Positions 50,824 to 62,081 of a stretch of DNA of 64,000 bases are shown in pieces. A model generated the notes under the pieces. It was not told where the DNA came from. It searched no databases and saw only the letters and a program-made list of their open reading frames with translations. The DNA comes from Theobroma cacao (taxonomy: Eukaryota > Streptophyta > Magnoliopsida > Malvales > Malvaceae): positions 13,798,613 to 13,862,612 of the forward strand of contig NC_030858.1 in the NCBI RefSeq assembly GCF_000208745.1. Direction: 5' to 3'. Numbering within the stretch: the first letter of the stretch is position 1; every line of letters begins with the position of its first letter. The position numbers and the translations under genes are program-made.

Positions 50824-51224
50824 TATTAGAGTTTTTGAAAGAAAGAACATAATGTAACTAGTTGTTAAGCTAAACTATAAGAACAAAGTAAGTGAATATT
50901 ATTTTGATCAAAATAATGGCTGTTAATATTTGCTTACAAATAATTTGGGAAATTGAGGCTTATTTATTTCAAAACCAAATTATAGTGATATACATATAGC
51001 CATCATCATTACATGGAGGGATTTTTAATACAATTTAATCTACCTAGAGTTGTCCTTAAAATAAATAAGCCACATGCCTCTTACACAAAAGGAAAAGCTA
51101 TATCATTTCACTAGGTTTGCATAGACATATATAACTATAATTTTTTTCATCTGTTATGTACATCACTTTAAAGGAATTATTTTGCCTCCAAAAATATCTT
51201 CAATATGATCTCAAAAGTCTAATA
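50824..51224 (-). repeat. 5' LTR of copia element
   Basis: 401 bp, next to the tRNA primer site at 50812-50823. It is longer than its partner mainly because of the segment 50849-50885. Confidence 0.85.
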
Positions 51225-51486
51225 GGGTTTTTTACCAGGCACTTTTATCTTGTCTAAAAGTAATAAATAGTCAGAATTCGACCTCATTATATTTAATAGA
51301 ACATTGAAACAAATAGAAACAACTAATTGAAACCATACAATGTAACAATAGTGATTTCTGGTAAAACGTAGTCTTAAAAAGATAAACTAGTGCTGCTTGA
51401 GATATGGTAACCACTTTTCAAAAAGTTTCAAGTAAAATGCTCCTTAAGCCCTTAGCTTGACTACTAAATTCAAAACCAAAGTTTTC
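51225..51486. other. Spacer between copia element and third kinase copy
   Basis: No feature recognised apart from the copia target duplication at 51225-51229. It may include 3' flank of the third kinase copy. Confidence 0.4.
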
Positions 51487-51828
51487 CTATGAAGTGGTAA
51501 GTTTGATTTCATATTTCCACATGATAAGAGTTGAGCAATGACATGAGGATTCAGTCGCTGCTCTGTTTGTTTTTAGGATGAAACTGTGAACAACTCCCAT
51601 TACATTGGCAATGAATTTTGGACAAGGAGATCTCACAATCAAGTGCCGAAATGGGCTCTTCAGAGTTCGGATCTCTAATCTTTTTTCCAACATCATTCAC
51701 TAGTAACTGTTGCCATGCATTCTTCTACCATTTCTTTATTCTTCTCCTCAATTTTGCATACAGCTCACATTTTTCCAATCTCTTCCTGACCCATTTGCGA
51801 AACCATTCTTGACTTTCAAATAGATGCA

Positions 51829-52637
51829 TGTAGATAGTCAATTTTTGTTAATAAATATTCTCTAAAGAATTATTTTTTCGTGTATAAAGAATAATAAGAA
51901 CAACCATTACAAGTGAAGTTATACTTCACGTAGAATAACTAGAACAAGTAAAACATTACTTCACATGGAATCATCACTTCATACGGATAACAGTGAAAGC
52001 AACTTGGAATAAGTGGTAGGGTTTGTGGGCTACTTTCATCTTGGGATGTTATAGAGAGTTCGGCTTGGTGGTTCAGATACAGAGGTAGTTTAGAAGTCTT
52101 CTCTTAACCTTTTTCCTGAAGTACAAGTGTTTCTCCCTCTTACATTCTTCTCTTATACTTGTTCATGTATACCTTTTTCCTTTAAGTTGTTCTCGTATAG
52201 CTTTTCATGTATAGATTTTCCATTTAATTTTTAATCAAGAATAAGTCATATTATGTTATTAACGGCCATAAATCCATTACTTTAATAATCACATAATAGA
52301 TTTCTAACAGTTACTTAAGAATAAAAACTCAGTAACGGTCACCCAATATTAAAGCTGTTATTCATTACCATTAAAACCCATTTTTGAGTAACTGCCATTT
52401 CTGACATTATATATAGAACTTTCACAATCCATTTGAGGGATTTTTTTCAAAATACTTACTTTCACTAAGAGTTTCTCTCTCTAGCTCTCGTATACATTCT
52501 CTACCTATTCTTTCCTTGTTTTCTTTCACGACACTAAGTATTTCAAGAACTGCCCTAATCTTTCTCTTCACCATCTCCAGTTCATCCTTAACTTATTTGC
52601 AATGCTTCCTCTTCCTATCACAAAAACCCCTTTTTCA
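51829..52637 (+). repeat. Left (5') LTR of PMD element
   Basis: 809 bp, TGTAGAT...TTTTTCA. A TATA-like ATTATATATAGAAC lies at about 52408-52421. Upstream, CTTGTTC and TTTCATGTATA phrases recur as short direct repeats. It matches 58386-59194 and, inverted, 62082-62901. Confidence 0.85.
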
Positions 52638-53479
52638 TTATGGCAACTCCACCGGAGAATAGTGATTACATTGGGTAAAAGCTTACTAAAAAAAACTTTA
52701 TGTTACTGGAAGAGATGGACAGTTCCATTATCACTTCTTGAATTTAGAGGTTTCCATAGAATATTCAACAAGAAGATGCAAATAGTAGAATAACTGATTG
52801 AGAACAATAAGGTCCAGAACAACCTGTTTTTCGCTAACGTATGATATTTCAATGATTTTGAATCTTTATTGCTTTATGAATTGCAATTTAACATTTGAAA
52901 AAAGAAATTCATATTCAATTGCTAGCTTTATCACTTATATTTTGGTTATAATTATATTATACTATTCGTCACAAGTTGTATCGCTCATTATTTGACCATA
53001 GTTCATCACTCTTACTTCAGCTGCAAGCTTTACCGTTCATATTTTGACTACAATGATATTTTTCTATCAGTTACAAGCTTTATTGCTCATTCTTTGACCA
53101 TAATTTATCATTCATATTCCAGCTTCTAGCTTTATCACTCATAATTTGGATATAATGATGTTATGTTACTAGCCACAAGCTTTATCACTCATTTCTTGGC
53201 CCTAGCCTATTACTCACAAATTGGTCGCAACGTTTACGCTTACTTATTTAAAAGGTTGAATTAATCTCTTTCACATCAGGTTAGAGTTAACTTCCTTGAT
53301 GTAAAGTTGAGAGTTCTCCTTTAACCACATACAATAATACGAAATGTGAATAAGTAAGCAAAAGGCATATAACATTATTATTATCGCAAAAAAAAATTAT
53401 GATATACCAATAGCAAAGTATTGGCTTAAACGAGCTTTCAAAAGACTAGCTAATTACATATTCCATAGAGAATGGCAAC

Positions 53480-56210
53480 TATTGACAAAAACATCTAATC
53501 ATTCTCGTACTTCAGCTTCATGCTTTCTCAATGAAGCTATCTTCGTTGCAATGTCTTTTAACTCTTTTTGCATGGAAGACTTGTTGAGAAAAGCTTTGGT
53601 TTTAGATCTACAATCATTGAGGCATTCAAGTTTGAATCCAATGTTACAAGCATCTTCGAAATCCTGTAACATCAGTTGCAATTTCTTTGGTGAAGTATTC
53701 ATTAACGAAGAATGGAAAATCATTAAAACTCTGCCCAACACCTCCAACATTAAAGAAATGACATCCATGTTCTTCAAAAAAGAATTACTCCAAAACTCTC
53801 CTCCTATACTGAAAATATGCTCCAAGTATTCCACATACTCCAATGAAACTTGAAAACCATAGAAGTCAACTTTCTTACCACTTTGTTTAGTATGTGCCAT
53901 TTGAGTGCTAGAAGCATTATCGACATCTCTATGTTCAACACTAAGGAAGAAGAAACACGAGGATTAATTGAAGCAGTTCTAGCATCATCAATATCAACTC
54001 CAGCATCATGAATAACCTTAACATTCGAAGTAGCTTTAAGGACAACTTCAACTATAGAAATAGCCTTAGTGTCAAGAACAACCTCATCTTGAATAACTTG
54101 TGGGATGGAGCTCTGAACATAAGAAGGAAATAAAACATCCAAATCAATGAAATCATCAAAAAGGGTTGGCTCACCCTCAATTGCAGCCTCATCATAGGAT
54201 TTGTCACTATGTTCAAAGTGACATGATTCCTCTTCATTCTCAACTTCATAAGTCTTTTCCTCTTCAATCGAGTTAAGTTCTACTTTTGCAATTGATTCTC
54301 CTTAAAGAAAACAAAATAAGGAAATGGATAAAAAAAAGAGTGTAGAAGAAGAAGAAACAAAAGATGAACTTACTTTTTGATAAGCATGTTTATCTTTTGT
54401 TCGATGAGTAAGAGCATGAGGAGCAGCATCTTCTTCTTTAATTCAATTTTTCTTCTTTTTAAAAGGAATCAAGCGCAAGGATACATCGGTGTTACTTACG
54501 TGAAGAGTGTAGAAATGAGCTTTGGAATTAGTTAATGGCAAGTAAAAGATCTATATTATTTAAGACACTCTTTCCAATGAGCAAACCATCCAGAAGTATG
54601 GATACCAACTCTATCAAATGCTTGAACAGTACAACTCATAAGTTTATCTAAAAGGAGTTGAAGTCTTGACATGAGAAATGAAGAAACACAATAAGAAAAC
54701 TTAATAGATGAAGAAGAGTCAAGCAGAACTAGCTGGTCAAATCCAAATTAACGTGCCACTCTATAAGGAGAATACATCTTGATAGAACGAAAGTCTGCAT
54801 CTCCACCAAAACTAGAACTCTCAATCATAGAAGGCAAATTGGAAACTATGAACCCATATACAAAAGTTAATACCTCGTGTGCTTATTTTTCTAAACTGTA
54901 GAAGATGGCAGTCATAATAAATTTGAAGATCACCAAATCCATACATGGGCTGCATATAAAGTCTGTGATTGAATTCTTTTATCACATCCATCACTTCAAG
55001 AACATTAACTCTTGGGAGTCAATCACGCCACGCCTAAGCTCTATAATTGTTCCTAAATAAAAGGTTATTCATAGAAAAAGATGCAAAAGGATATGCATTA
55101 AGCATAGAAGAGCAAATACCAAACTTTTCGCATAGGCACATTTGAATGAAAAAGGCATCCACATAAGTCAAAACTTTATAACGCCCAACAAACTCGACAG
55201 TTTTGAGTTAGTACAAGTCTAGTCTTTTATAAAAAGATCCTTAATATAGTGGAGCAAGAGAAAAACGTATTCCCTTAACAATTGTTATTGCTAAACGAAC
55301 AACTGCTGAAGAAAAACCATCATCTAGACACCTTGGGAGTATGTGTTGTGCCAACCAAAAGATTATTAAAGCTACTAACTTGTGCTGATGGTTTGGGTAC
55401 TAAAGAGGACCAATTTCAATTCCGTTAGTATTGAACTTTTTATTAAAAAACCCCTATCCAATTGGAGAAGTGTGCAACCTTCAAAGTTTTACTCAAACTC
55501 TTGAGTAAATCAAAGAAAAAGTCTTGGATGCATACCTTTTCTTCGGAAAGCTTGATAAAGTGAAAATCATACTTCCCCATACAAGGAAGTTGTAAGTGAA
55601 CACACACATCTTCCAAAGAGACGGTAAATTTCCCGCATGCTGTAATCATAGTATGAGAAAAAATGCTCCACCTTGTAAGAATAGCACACCACACAACCGT
55701 CCTTTTCTCTCTACAAATATTGAGCTTGGAAGTGGCATGTACAGCATCAAGTATTCCAGCAGATGAGAGAAGTTTAACATAATTAGGATTCTTTAACACG
55801 TAGTTTACCCACTCATCCTAACCTTGAACAAATTGAGAATTAGAGCCTAGCTTAGTAACAAAAAGTGGAAACTCACCATGCTCAAACCTGAACTTCAAAA
55901 TGGATAGTCTTGGCATACCACTTCTTTTATAAAAAGGTGCTTCTGAGCATAAATGATTCCAATCATATCCAACAGGCTCAAAAGAGTGTTCATCAACTTG
56001 TCTGGCAAGGACTTTTTCCCAAAAATGATCTTTTCCTCTTTCTCTAATAATTTCATCTTCATAATTTTCAAGGACAAGAGGAACTTCACCACTCTTTTCT
56101 ACTTTAATCTTTTTGGGAGAAATTACTTCAAAATCATTATTCTTCCTTTTATGTGCAGTGGTCTTTTACATTGTTGTAGTTCTTCTAGGCTCACCATAAT
56201 GGATCTTTGG
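53480..56210 (-). pseudogene. Plant mobile domain (PMD) protein gene, decayed
   Basis: PMD proteins occur as host genes (MAIN/MAIL1 family, genome stability and silencing) and as passengers of plant transposons. This one is read from about 56205 down, antisense to its LTRs. The core is clear in 55799-55443: KNPNYVKLLSSAGIL, then a tract ending in GKFTVSLEDVCVHLQLP, the domain's hallmark 'T-x-T-LEDV-x-LL-x-LP' type motif. About 750 bp upstream of 55440 stays mostly in one frame with two stops. Further down, near 54780-54745, SPYRVAR, a stop, then FGFDQ matches the PMD C-terminal signature; the stop (TAA) sits where a Gln codon (CAA) would be expected. A C-terminal tail (54142-53804, then 53900-53499) lacks known domains. 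Several stops mean it is inactive here. Confidence 0.72.
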
Positions 56211-56427
56211 AAGGAAACATGTCCTAGTCATAAAGGAAGATGGAAAAAAAGCCTACAAGCATGATCATGGAAAAAGAGATAAGTATACATATGCAATAAT
56301 TTTTATTATTTATTTATTTATTAAGCAAAAACAAACAAACAAACAATAAAAACACCAGCATAGTAAAACAACAAAATTTATCAAAATTATGGATTTTATT
56401 ATTATATATAATAAAAAATAATAACAA

Positions 56428-56760
56428 ATGAATAAAACTAAAAAAATTACAATATTTAAAATAAAAGTTCAATTAAATAAAAAAATAAAAAAAAGAGAGC
56501 TCATGCACATATTGCAAGGTTTACTTAAAGAAGCTCACGACAGATGTCGTAAGCTTCAATTGAAAGAGCTTGTGGCTCGCGACACATGCCACAAGCTTCA
56601 ATTGAAAGCCACGAGCTCCAAAGTAAAAAGTTCTGCGAGCTCTAAAACAAAAAGCTCGCAGCATGCCATGAGCTTCAACATTAGAAAAGTCCAATTATTT
56701 ATTAACAAAAAAAGAAAGAGAATTGCAGCTTGTGCTGGCAGCAAGCAAAAGAAGAAATAA
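56428..56760 (+). repeat. Short tandem repeats inside PMD element
   Basis: A low-complexity stretch with about three diverged ~45-bp repeats at 56530-56680. They share AAGCTTCAATTGAAAG and AGCTCGCGACACATG-type words, which are partly self-complementary. An open frame crosses it, but the repeats and the lysine-rich composition make a real protein unlikely. Confidence 0.55.
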
Positions 56761-56764
56761 GCTA

Positions 56765-58385
56765 GCTTTTATTTTCTCTAGCTTGCCTACAAATAAAAGC
56801 TGACATTTAAGAAGACTTAATTATCTTTTACTAGAATATGACCCATGCATTGCACACGGGCCTCTTTGCACCTCTCTTTCCCTCTCTTTGCTTTGACATC
56901 TTTTTTCTTTTTCTTCTAAAATAGAAGAAGTAGAATTACCAAAGAAGCTGTGGATATCTCTTAATCTCTTTTTCTCCAAGATTAAGCTTTTGTTATTGTT
57001 GTTGTTGTGTTTTACAAAAGTTTTACCTGAAAGAGAAAAACTAAGTCCAGCTCTATTTGTTTTTACTCTCTTTTTTTTTTGTGTTTGAAAAGACCAAAAA
57101 AAAAAAGAACAAAGTCAATCCCTTTTGTGGGCACTTGTTGTAAATTCATCTTCTTCTTCTATTTTTTCTTCAAATTTGTTACCAACTCTTTTTTTCTTTA
57201 TTTCAGAATCTACTATTGTACTTGAGTAAAATTGTTAAGGAACATTTTTTAATTTTTAATTTTACTCTCACGCTTGGGCAATTTAAGATTTTTTTCAGAA
57301 ACTTGATAAAGCTCTAAAACCCCTTCTTGAAACCACCCTATTACAACTTTAAAATACCCTCCTTAAAGCCTTACATGTGGCAAAATGAGGAAGCCCTAAT
57401 AATGTTATTGATTTGTTTCTTTCATTCTAGTGTTTCTCTTCCTATTTTTCTTTGATGTGTTAAATATTCCTATTAAAGGCTATACATGCAAGAGCTTTAA
57501 AGTAAAATAGTAGTTATACTTCAAAAACAAAGAGGAGCATTAAAACAAGCTTTAAGACAAAAAGTCAATTAAAAAAAATTTCCTTACCATGTTTGCTTGT
57601 CTTTTGCACTTTTACTTTTGCAATTTTACTTTTAACTACAAATTATAAATCATGACTTGAAACAAATCATTATTTCAGGAAGGATTTTTTTCCCCCTTGT
57701 GCTTACCAAGATAGTTTTCTTTTGAAACATAAATAATTATTGTTTTGACTCTTCTTCTAAAATCAAATAATTTATTTGTCTACTTGAACATATGTATATA
57801 TATTTAAAAAAAAAATCTTTTTCAATCAAAAAGCCTTATCTCATGCATGAAAATTTTTCTTTTCTCATATTTCAATTAAAAAAAATTCATGTAGGGGGTA
57901 ACAAGAAAAAAAAATTCAATTTTTTTTTGAAAAGCAAGAAAATACAAATTGAAGAGAGAGAAAGAAAGAGCAAACAAGAAATTATAAGAAAAAGAAGAAA
58001 AATTTACTTGCTCAAAAAGATTCGTAAAAAAAAAAAAAAGATCTTGCTCAAAATTTTGTTTTACTTGGAATCTGAATGAAGAAAATTATTCATAATAGCT
58101 TCATATTTATAAGGCATATAGAATCAAAGTTCTTATGAAAAAAGATTAACTTTCCTTTTACGATTTTTATTTTAAGAATCTTATTTTATAAAAAATATAT
58201 TATTATATGATCAATCAAATATTACACAACACAGTAACATATTATTGTCTAAGACGATACTACCCGAGGCGTTATTACCCAAAGTGTTACTATACAATAC
58301 ATTAGAGTACAAAATTAAACTTTTACACTCTAAATTAATATATAAGAATTATTTTAAAAAAATAATTCTTATGCAGGGGGCAAAA
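56765..58385 (+). other. Non-coding 3' interior of PMD element
   Basis: AT- and purine-rich sequence leading to the polypurine tract. The last ~1.1 kb (from about 57280) matches, inverted, 62902-64000, confirming it as part of the element. AGGGGGTAAC near 57890 resembles the polypurine tract and recurs in the second copy (63393-63405 on the other strand), so the interior has two such tracts. Confidence 0.6.
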
Positions 58386-59194
58386 TGTAGATTGTCGATA
58401 TTGGTTAATACCTATTCTCTAAATAATTATTTTATTATGTAATATTGTATAAAGAATAATGATAATAATCATTACAAATGAAGTTATACTTCACGCAGAA
58501 CAACTAAAATAAGTGAAATACTACTTCACGTGGAATAACCATTTCATACAAATAACAATGAAAGTAACTTGGAATAAGTGGCAGAGTTCACAGGTTACTT
58601 TCATCTTGGGATATTCTAGAGAGTTTAGCTTGGTGGCTCAAATATAGAGGTAGTTAAGAAGTCTTTTTTTAACCTTTTTCTTGAAGAACAAGTGTTTCCC
58701 TCTCTTACCTTTTTATCTTATACTTGTTCATGTACACCTTTTTTCTTTAAGTTGTTCTCATACAGCTTTTCTTATATACCTCTTCCATTTACTCTTTACT
58801 CAAAAATAAGTCTTATTATGTTATTAACAGTCATAAAATCCATTACTTTAATAATTACATAATGCATTTCTAACTGTTACTCAACAATAAAAACTCAATT
58901 ACGATCACCCAATATTCAAGTCGTTATTGATTACATTCATTAAAAACCATTCTTGAGTAACTACCATTTCTGAAACTATACATAGAACTTTCACAATTCA
59001 TTGGAGGGGCTTTTTCCAAACTACCTTACTTTCACTTAGAGCTTCTCTCTTTAGCCCTCGTATGCATTCTGTACCTATTTTTTTCTTGTTCTTTTCCACT
59101 TGCCACGGCACTCAGTACTTTAGGAACTACTCTAATCTTCTTTTCCATTTGGTTTGCAACGCTTTCTCTTCCTATGACAAGAACCCCCTTTACA
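58386..59194 (+). repeat. Right (3') LTR of PMD element
   Basis: 809 bp, TGTAGAT...CTTTACA, immediately after the polypurine tract. The TATA-like region has drifted to CTATACATAGAAC (about 58976). Confidence 0.85.
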
Positions 59195-59527
59195 ATTCAC
59201 ATTCATGTTTTTTCTTTTCCGTAAATTGCATCAACATTTTCTGTGCAACATATCTTGGAGTACCTTCCTATAGGATCATGTTTATCTTTTCCCTGTTACA
59301 ATGCCTAGTCAGTAATTTAGGCAAAAGTTCAAATCCAAAAAATTAATATTTTCAAGGTTTATGTTTTAATGGACTATCCATTTATGGCATCTTTCATATA
59401 GATATGCAATACTTTCAGCAGTGCCAATTGCAATGTTGTGCAATGTTGGAACATTTTTCCAAAGTAGTTGTAAACAAGATATCACAAGCCAATCTAGAAG
59501 CAAACGCTTGTAATTGCACAAGATTAA

Positions 59528-60360
59528 GCACTTGTTTGGTCAAACTTTTTTTTTTTTAGTTTAAAAGCTATTATGAAACTCTTATGAAAAAATAATAGCT
59601 TTTAAAATTAAGCTAAAGTTGTTTTAATAAGCTATTTAGCAAAATAAATTATATAAGATCTAATATTTGTTAAAATTACCATAAAAGGGATTCATGCCAT
59701 CTTCAATCACCTAATAAACCAAAGCGGAATAAGTATACTTCGAGCTTATATACGATTCCAGATATTAAAATCAAAGAAATCCATATAGAAATAGAACAAC
59801 TCTCAAACTTTGTATAGCAATATTAATATTAGATTTTTGTTGATCTAGTAAGCAATCGGACAATTATGCTTCAATTTTCCCAGAAAGAAGAGAAAAGAGG
59901 AAACGATATATTTGATATTAAAATCCTTTTTGGTGGAGATGAGAGAAAACCTTTGAATAATATCTGAATGCAGCTTTAAATTTTGGGTATTCTTTTCTTT
60001 TAATCTTTGTAAGAACAAAAAAATCTTAGATTTGACTGCTCAATTGTTAGGTCTTTTTTTTTTTAATAGTCTTTGTAAAGAAAAGCTAGAGGAGAGGGAG
60101 ATCGGAATTTAAGTTAGAGAAAGGTGATTTGCAGAGGAAGCGAGAAGAGAGAGAGATAGGTATTTGTTGAAAAGTTGATGTGTTTTTAAAAGAAAATAAG
60201 AGAAAGCTCCTCTCTGTAGGTTTTCTTTAAACTCTTTTTTTTTTAATATTGTTTTTTAAAAAAAGCTTTTTTTAAAAAAAAAACTTCTTAAAATCCTATT
60301 TATCCTGACTTTTACTTTTAAAAGGTAGATAAGTTAAACAAAATTGAGTCAAACAAGCAC
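59528..60360. mobile_element. PIF/Harbinger-like MITE, 833 bp
   Basis: The ends are GCACTTGTTTGG and, read on the other strand, GTGCTTGTTTGA, short imperfect inverted repeats. A 3-bp duplication TAA flanks it (59525-59527 and 60361-60363), the usual target of PIF/Harbinger elements. Removing it joins kinase sequence AGATTAA to GGTGA, matching AGATTAAAATGGTGA in the intact kinase, which supports both borders. No transposase. The interior has long A/T runs and GAGA-rich stretches. Confidence 0.75.
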
Positions 60361-60461
60361 TAAGGTGACTAGTTATCCCAAAGGTACTCATTTCTAAAGA
60401 ACTACTTTTCCATTCTTGTATCTGAGCTGTCATTTAGAACTTTCACAATCATCAATAAGCC

Positions 60462-61745
60462 TGCTAGATTAATCACTTTTATGTTTTGAAATGACAAAAT
60501 GAACTGACCAAAATTCATTCAAGGTATAGAGGATCAAAGCTCTCATATCCCCAAACAATGTTAAGTAAGTTTGAAAAAGAAAAGAAATGGAAAAGGCTCT
60601 CAAAAATGGATTTTGGTCCAAATCTATCAATACATGTTCTTCATGTATCAATACATTTGGATAAGTATTGATAGATTCCAACATCTATCAATACATGTTC
60701 TTCAGCAGAGTCAAAATTTAAAAGTCAAACTCAATCTATAGATACATTCTCAATTGTATTGATAGAATTGAGACAGAATGGTTATTGACTTAAAAGTATC
60801 GATACATCTCATAAATGTATCAATACATTTTCAACAAAAATGCTTACTGTCTCAAAAGTATCAATATATTGGTAAATGTATTGATACATTTTAAGCAGAA
60901 CATCAAGACCCTTGCAGGTAAGTTGAAATTTATCGTTGCATGCACAAATGTGTCGATACATCTAAGTAGGAATTCAAAAACAAAAAGCAAAGTATCAATA
61001 CTCCACATATGTATCTATACAATATAATTGTTGGAACCTTGAATGAAAAGAAAAACGGTTATTTTCACAATAAATGCATCCCAACTACCCTTGAAGCTTC
61101 AGCAACTATAAATACAAGCTTACTTAGCATTTATAAAGGTTAGAAGACTTGAAAACATAGCTTAAGAGAGAAGAATTAGTCAAAATTCACTCAAAACGCA
61201 TTGTACTCTTCTTAAATTCTAAAAGTCTTCTAGTCAAGCATTTATTGAGCTCTCATCTTTTCATTTAAATATTATACCAAATTCTCTATTTAGCCTTTAA
61301 GAGGCATATTTGCTGCACTTATATTCCTCTCATTATACTTGTTTAAGTGGTTATACCTTAACCAATAGAAATGGTAAAGTGGTTGTACTTTAACCATAAA
61401 AAGGCATTGTATTGAATGGTTATGCTTGATCCACAAAAGACATTGTATTAAGTCTTGATCAAATTGTAGATTTTAAACTCTTTAGTGAACCTAAGAGAAG
61501 ACGTAAGTAAGGGGGCCGAACCTCTATAAAGCACTTGCGTCGATTTTTCTATTTTTCTTTTTACTTGAAGTTCAAATTTCTTTCATTGATCAAGAGGTTA
61601 ATTAATTTGTTTATCTTCAAATTGAGCATTTGAATTAAAGAGGGGATTTTATCTTCTTAAAAATTAAAAGATTCTTCAAAATTTTTAAAACAATCCAATT
61701 CACCCCCTTCTTAAACTTATTTAGATTGAGTTTATTAATCTAACA
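60462..61745 (+). mobile_element. Solo LTR, 1284 bp, perfect duplication
   Basis: It starts TGCTAGATTAAT and ends ATTAATCTAACA (inverted ends, one mismatch). It is flanked by a perfect 5-bp duplication AAGCC at 60457-60461 and 61746-61750. Near the right end CCAATTCACCCCC and the preceding layout resemble copia (SIRE-like) LTRs. It contains the TATCGATA array. Kinase sequence resumes on the right at the duplication. No coding sequence. Confidence 0.88.
60620..61025. repeat. TGTATCGATACA palindrome array
   Basis: About a dozen diverged copies of TGTATCGATACA or TGTATCAATACA at irregular spacing of about 20-50 bases, separated by phrases such as TTCTTCAGCAGAG. It is internal to the solo LTR. 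Confidence 0.75.
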
Positions 61746-61900
61746 AAGCCATTGGAGAAGACTCCTTCACAAACCGCCCAAAACTAGCTGCACCGAGGAA
61801 ATGGAAGCTATCCTAAGCTGCTGGGAAGAGATTCTAGAGGGCTTCTGCATCCATCTAAACCAAATTCCAGATTCTTGTCTAATTCTAGAGTCTTTAACCT

Positions 61901-62081
61901 GAAGTTTTAAGGATTAAAGTCATGTGTAACTTTCATCCTCTCAAAACATCTTTGCATGCTTAAGAGTAACCTCAACAAGATATGATCCTTGCATTTTCGG
62001 AAAAGTGAAACTTCATCCAAGAGAGAAAATTGTCTCAACAATCCAGAGGCAGAATAAAACTCTTCTTTTTCAAAAGGTAGG
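61901..62081. other. Short spacer, possibly further kinase remnant
   Basis: Sequence between the N-terminal kinase remnant and the next LTR. It might be the 5' side of the third kinase copy; no clear match to exon 1 of the other copies was seen. Confidence 0.3.

Larger units (their letters stand above)
46413..51224 (-). mobile_element. Ty1/copia retrotransposon, decayed, both LTRs present
   Basis: 4812 bp on the minus strand. LTRs are at 50824-51224 (5' LTR, 401 bp) and 46413-46778 (3' LTR, 366 bp). The 5' LTR carries an extra ~35 bp near 50849-50885. Immediately inside the 5' LTR, 50812-50823 read on the minus strand is TGGTATCAGAGC, the standard primer-binding site for initiator-methionine tRNA. 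Flanks are GGGTC (46408-46412) and GGGTT (51225-51229), a 5-bp duplication with one change. The termini are no longer perfect TG/CA. The LTRs differ at many positions, so the insertion is not recent. It lies between two kinase copies and does not cut a kinase exon. Confidence 0.9.
51829..59194 (+). mobile_element. Non-autonomous LTR retrotransposon carrying an antisense PMD gene
   Basis: 7366 bp with direct LTRs of identical length, 809 bp each (51829-52637 and 58386-59194). Both start TGTAGAT and end in CA. Flanks are ATGCA (51824-51828) and ATTCA (59195-59199), one mismatch. TGGCAACTCCACCGG at 52641, three bases inside the left LTR, is a primer-site candidate (tRNA not identified). GCAGGGGGCAAAA (58373-58385) directly abuts the right LTR as a polypurine tract. 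Together they fix plus-strand sense. The 5.7-kb interior shows no gag, protease, integrase or RT, so mobility would depend on another element. Its only recognisable gene is a plant-mobile-domain pseudogene on the opposite strand (53480-56210). LTR divergence by eye is considerable, so the insertion is old. It splits the third kinase copy. Confidence 0.85.
51487..61900 (-). pseudogene. Third kinase copy, split into four pieces by three insertions
   Basis: A heavily decayed relative of the two kinases at 42163 and 44685. On the plus strand, C-terminal to N-terminal, the pieces are as follows. 51487-51828 is the tail, including a KYEI-like end and a KMLEG-like remnant. 59195-59527 is the activation-loop to catalytic region, for example CAACATATCTTGGAGTACC against CTGCATATCCTGGAGTACC in the intact copy. 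60361-60461 is the alphaC to VAVK region. 61746 to about 61890 is the glycine-loop region with a QQLRIA-like match. They are separated by an LTR element (51829-59194), a MITE (59528-60360) and a solo LTR (60462-61745). About 50 bp of kinase sequence is missing where the LTR element sits. Frameshifts are numerous and it cannot encode a kinase. The N-terminal limit is uncertain. Confidence 0.82.

Noticed and set aside
51829..51846. LTR start at TGTTAATA (51846) instead of TGTAGAT (51829)
   Set aside because: Starting at TGTAGAT makes both LTRs exactly 809 bp, abuts the polypurine tract and gives a near-matching 5-bp duplication; the later start does none of these.
53482..53853. Plus-strand 123-codon frame
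   Set aside because: Opposite-strand shadow of the PMD gene tail at 53499-53900.
56428..56760. 110-codon plus-strand frame as a gag or new gene
   Set aside because: It is produced by short tandem repeats and lysine-rich low complexity; no gag or zinc-knuckle motif.
57792..58079. Lysine-rich 95-codon frame
   Set aside because: Poly-A and purine-rich leader to the polypurine tract; composition explains it.
60620..61025. CRISPR-like array
   Set aside because: Repeats are diverged, irregularly spaced palindromes inside a plant solo LTR, with no cas genes and a eukaryotic context.
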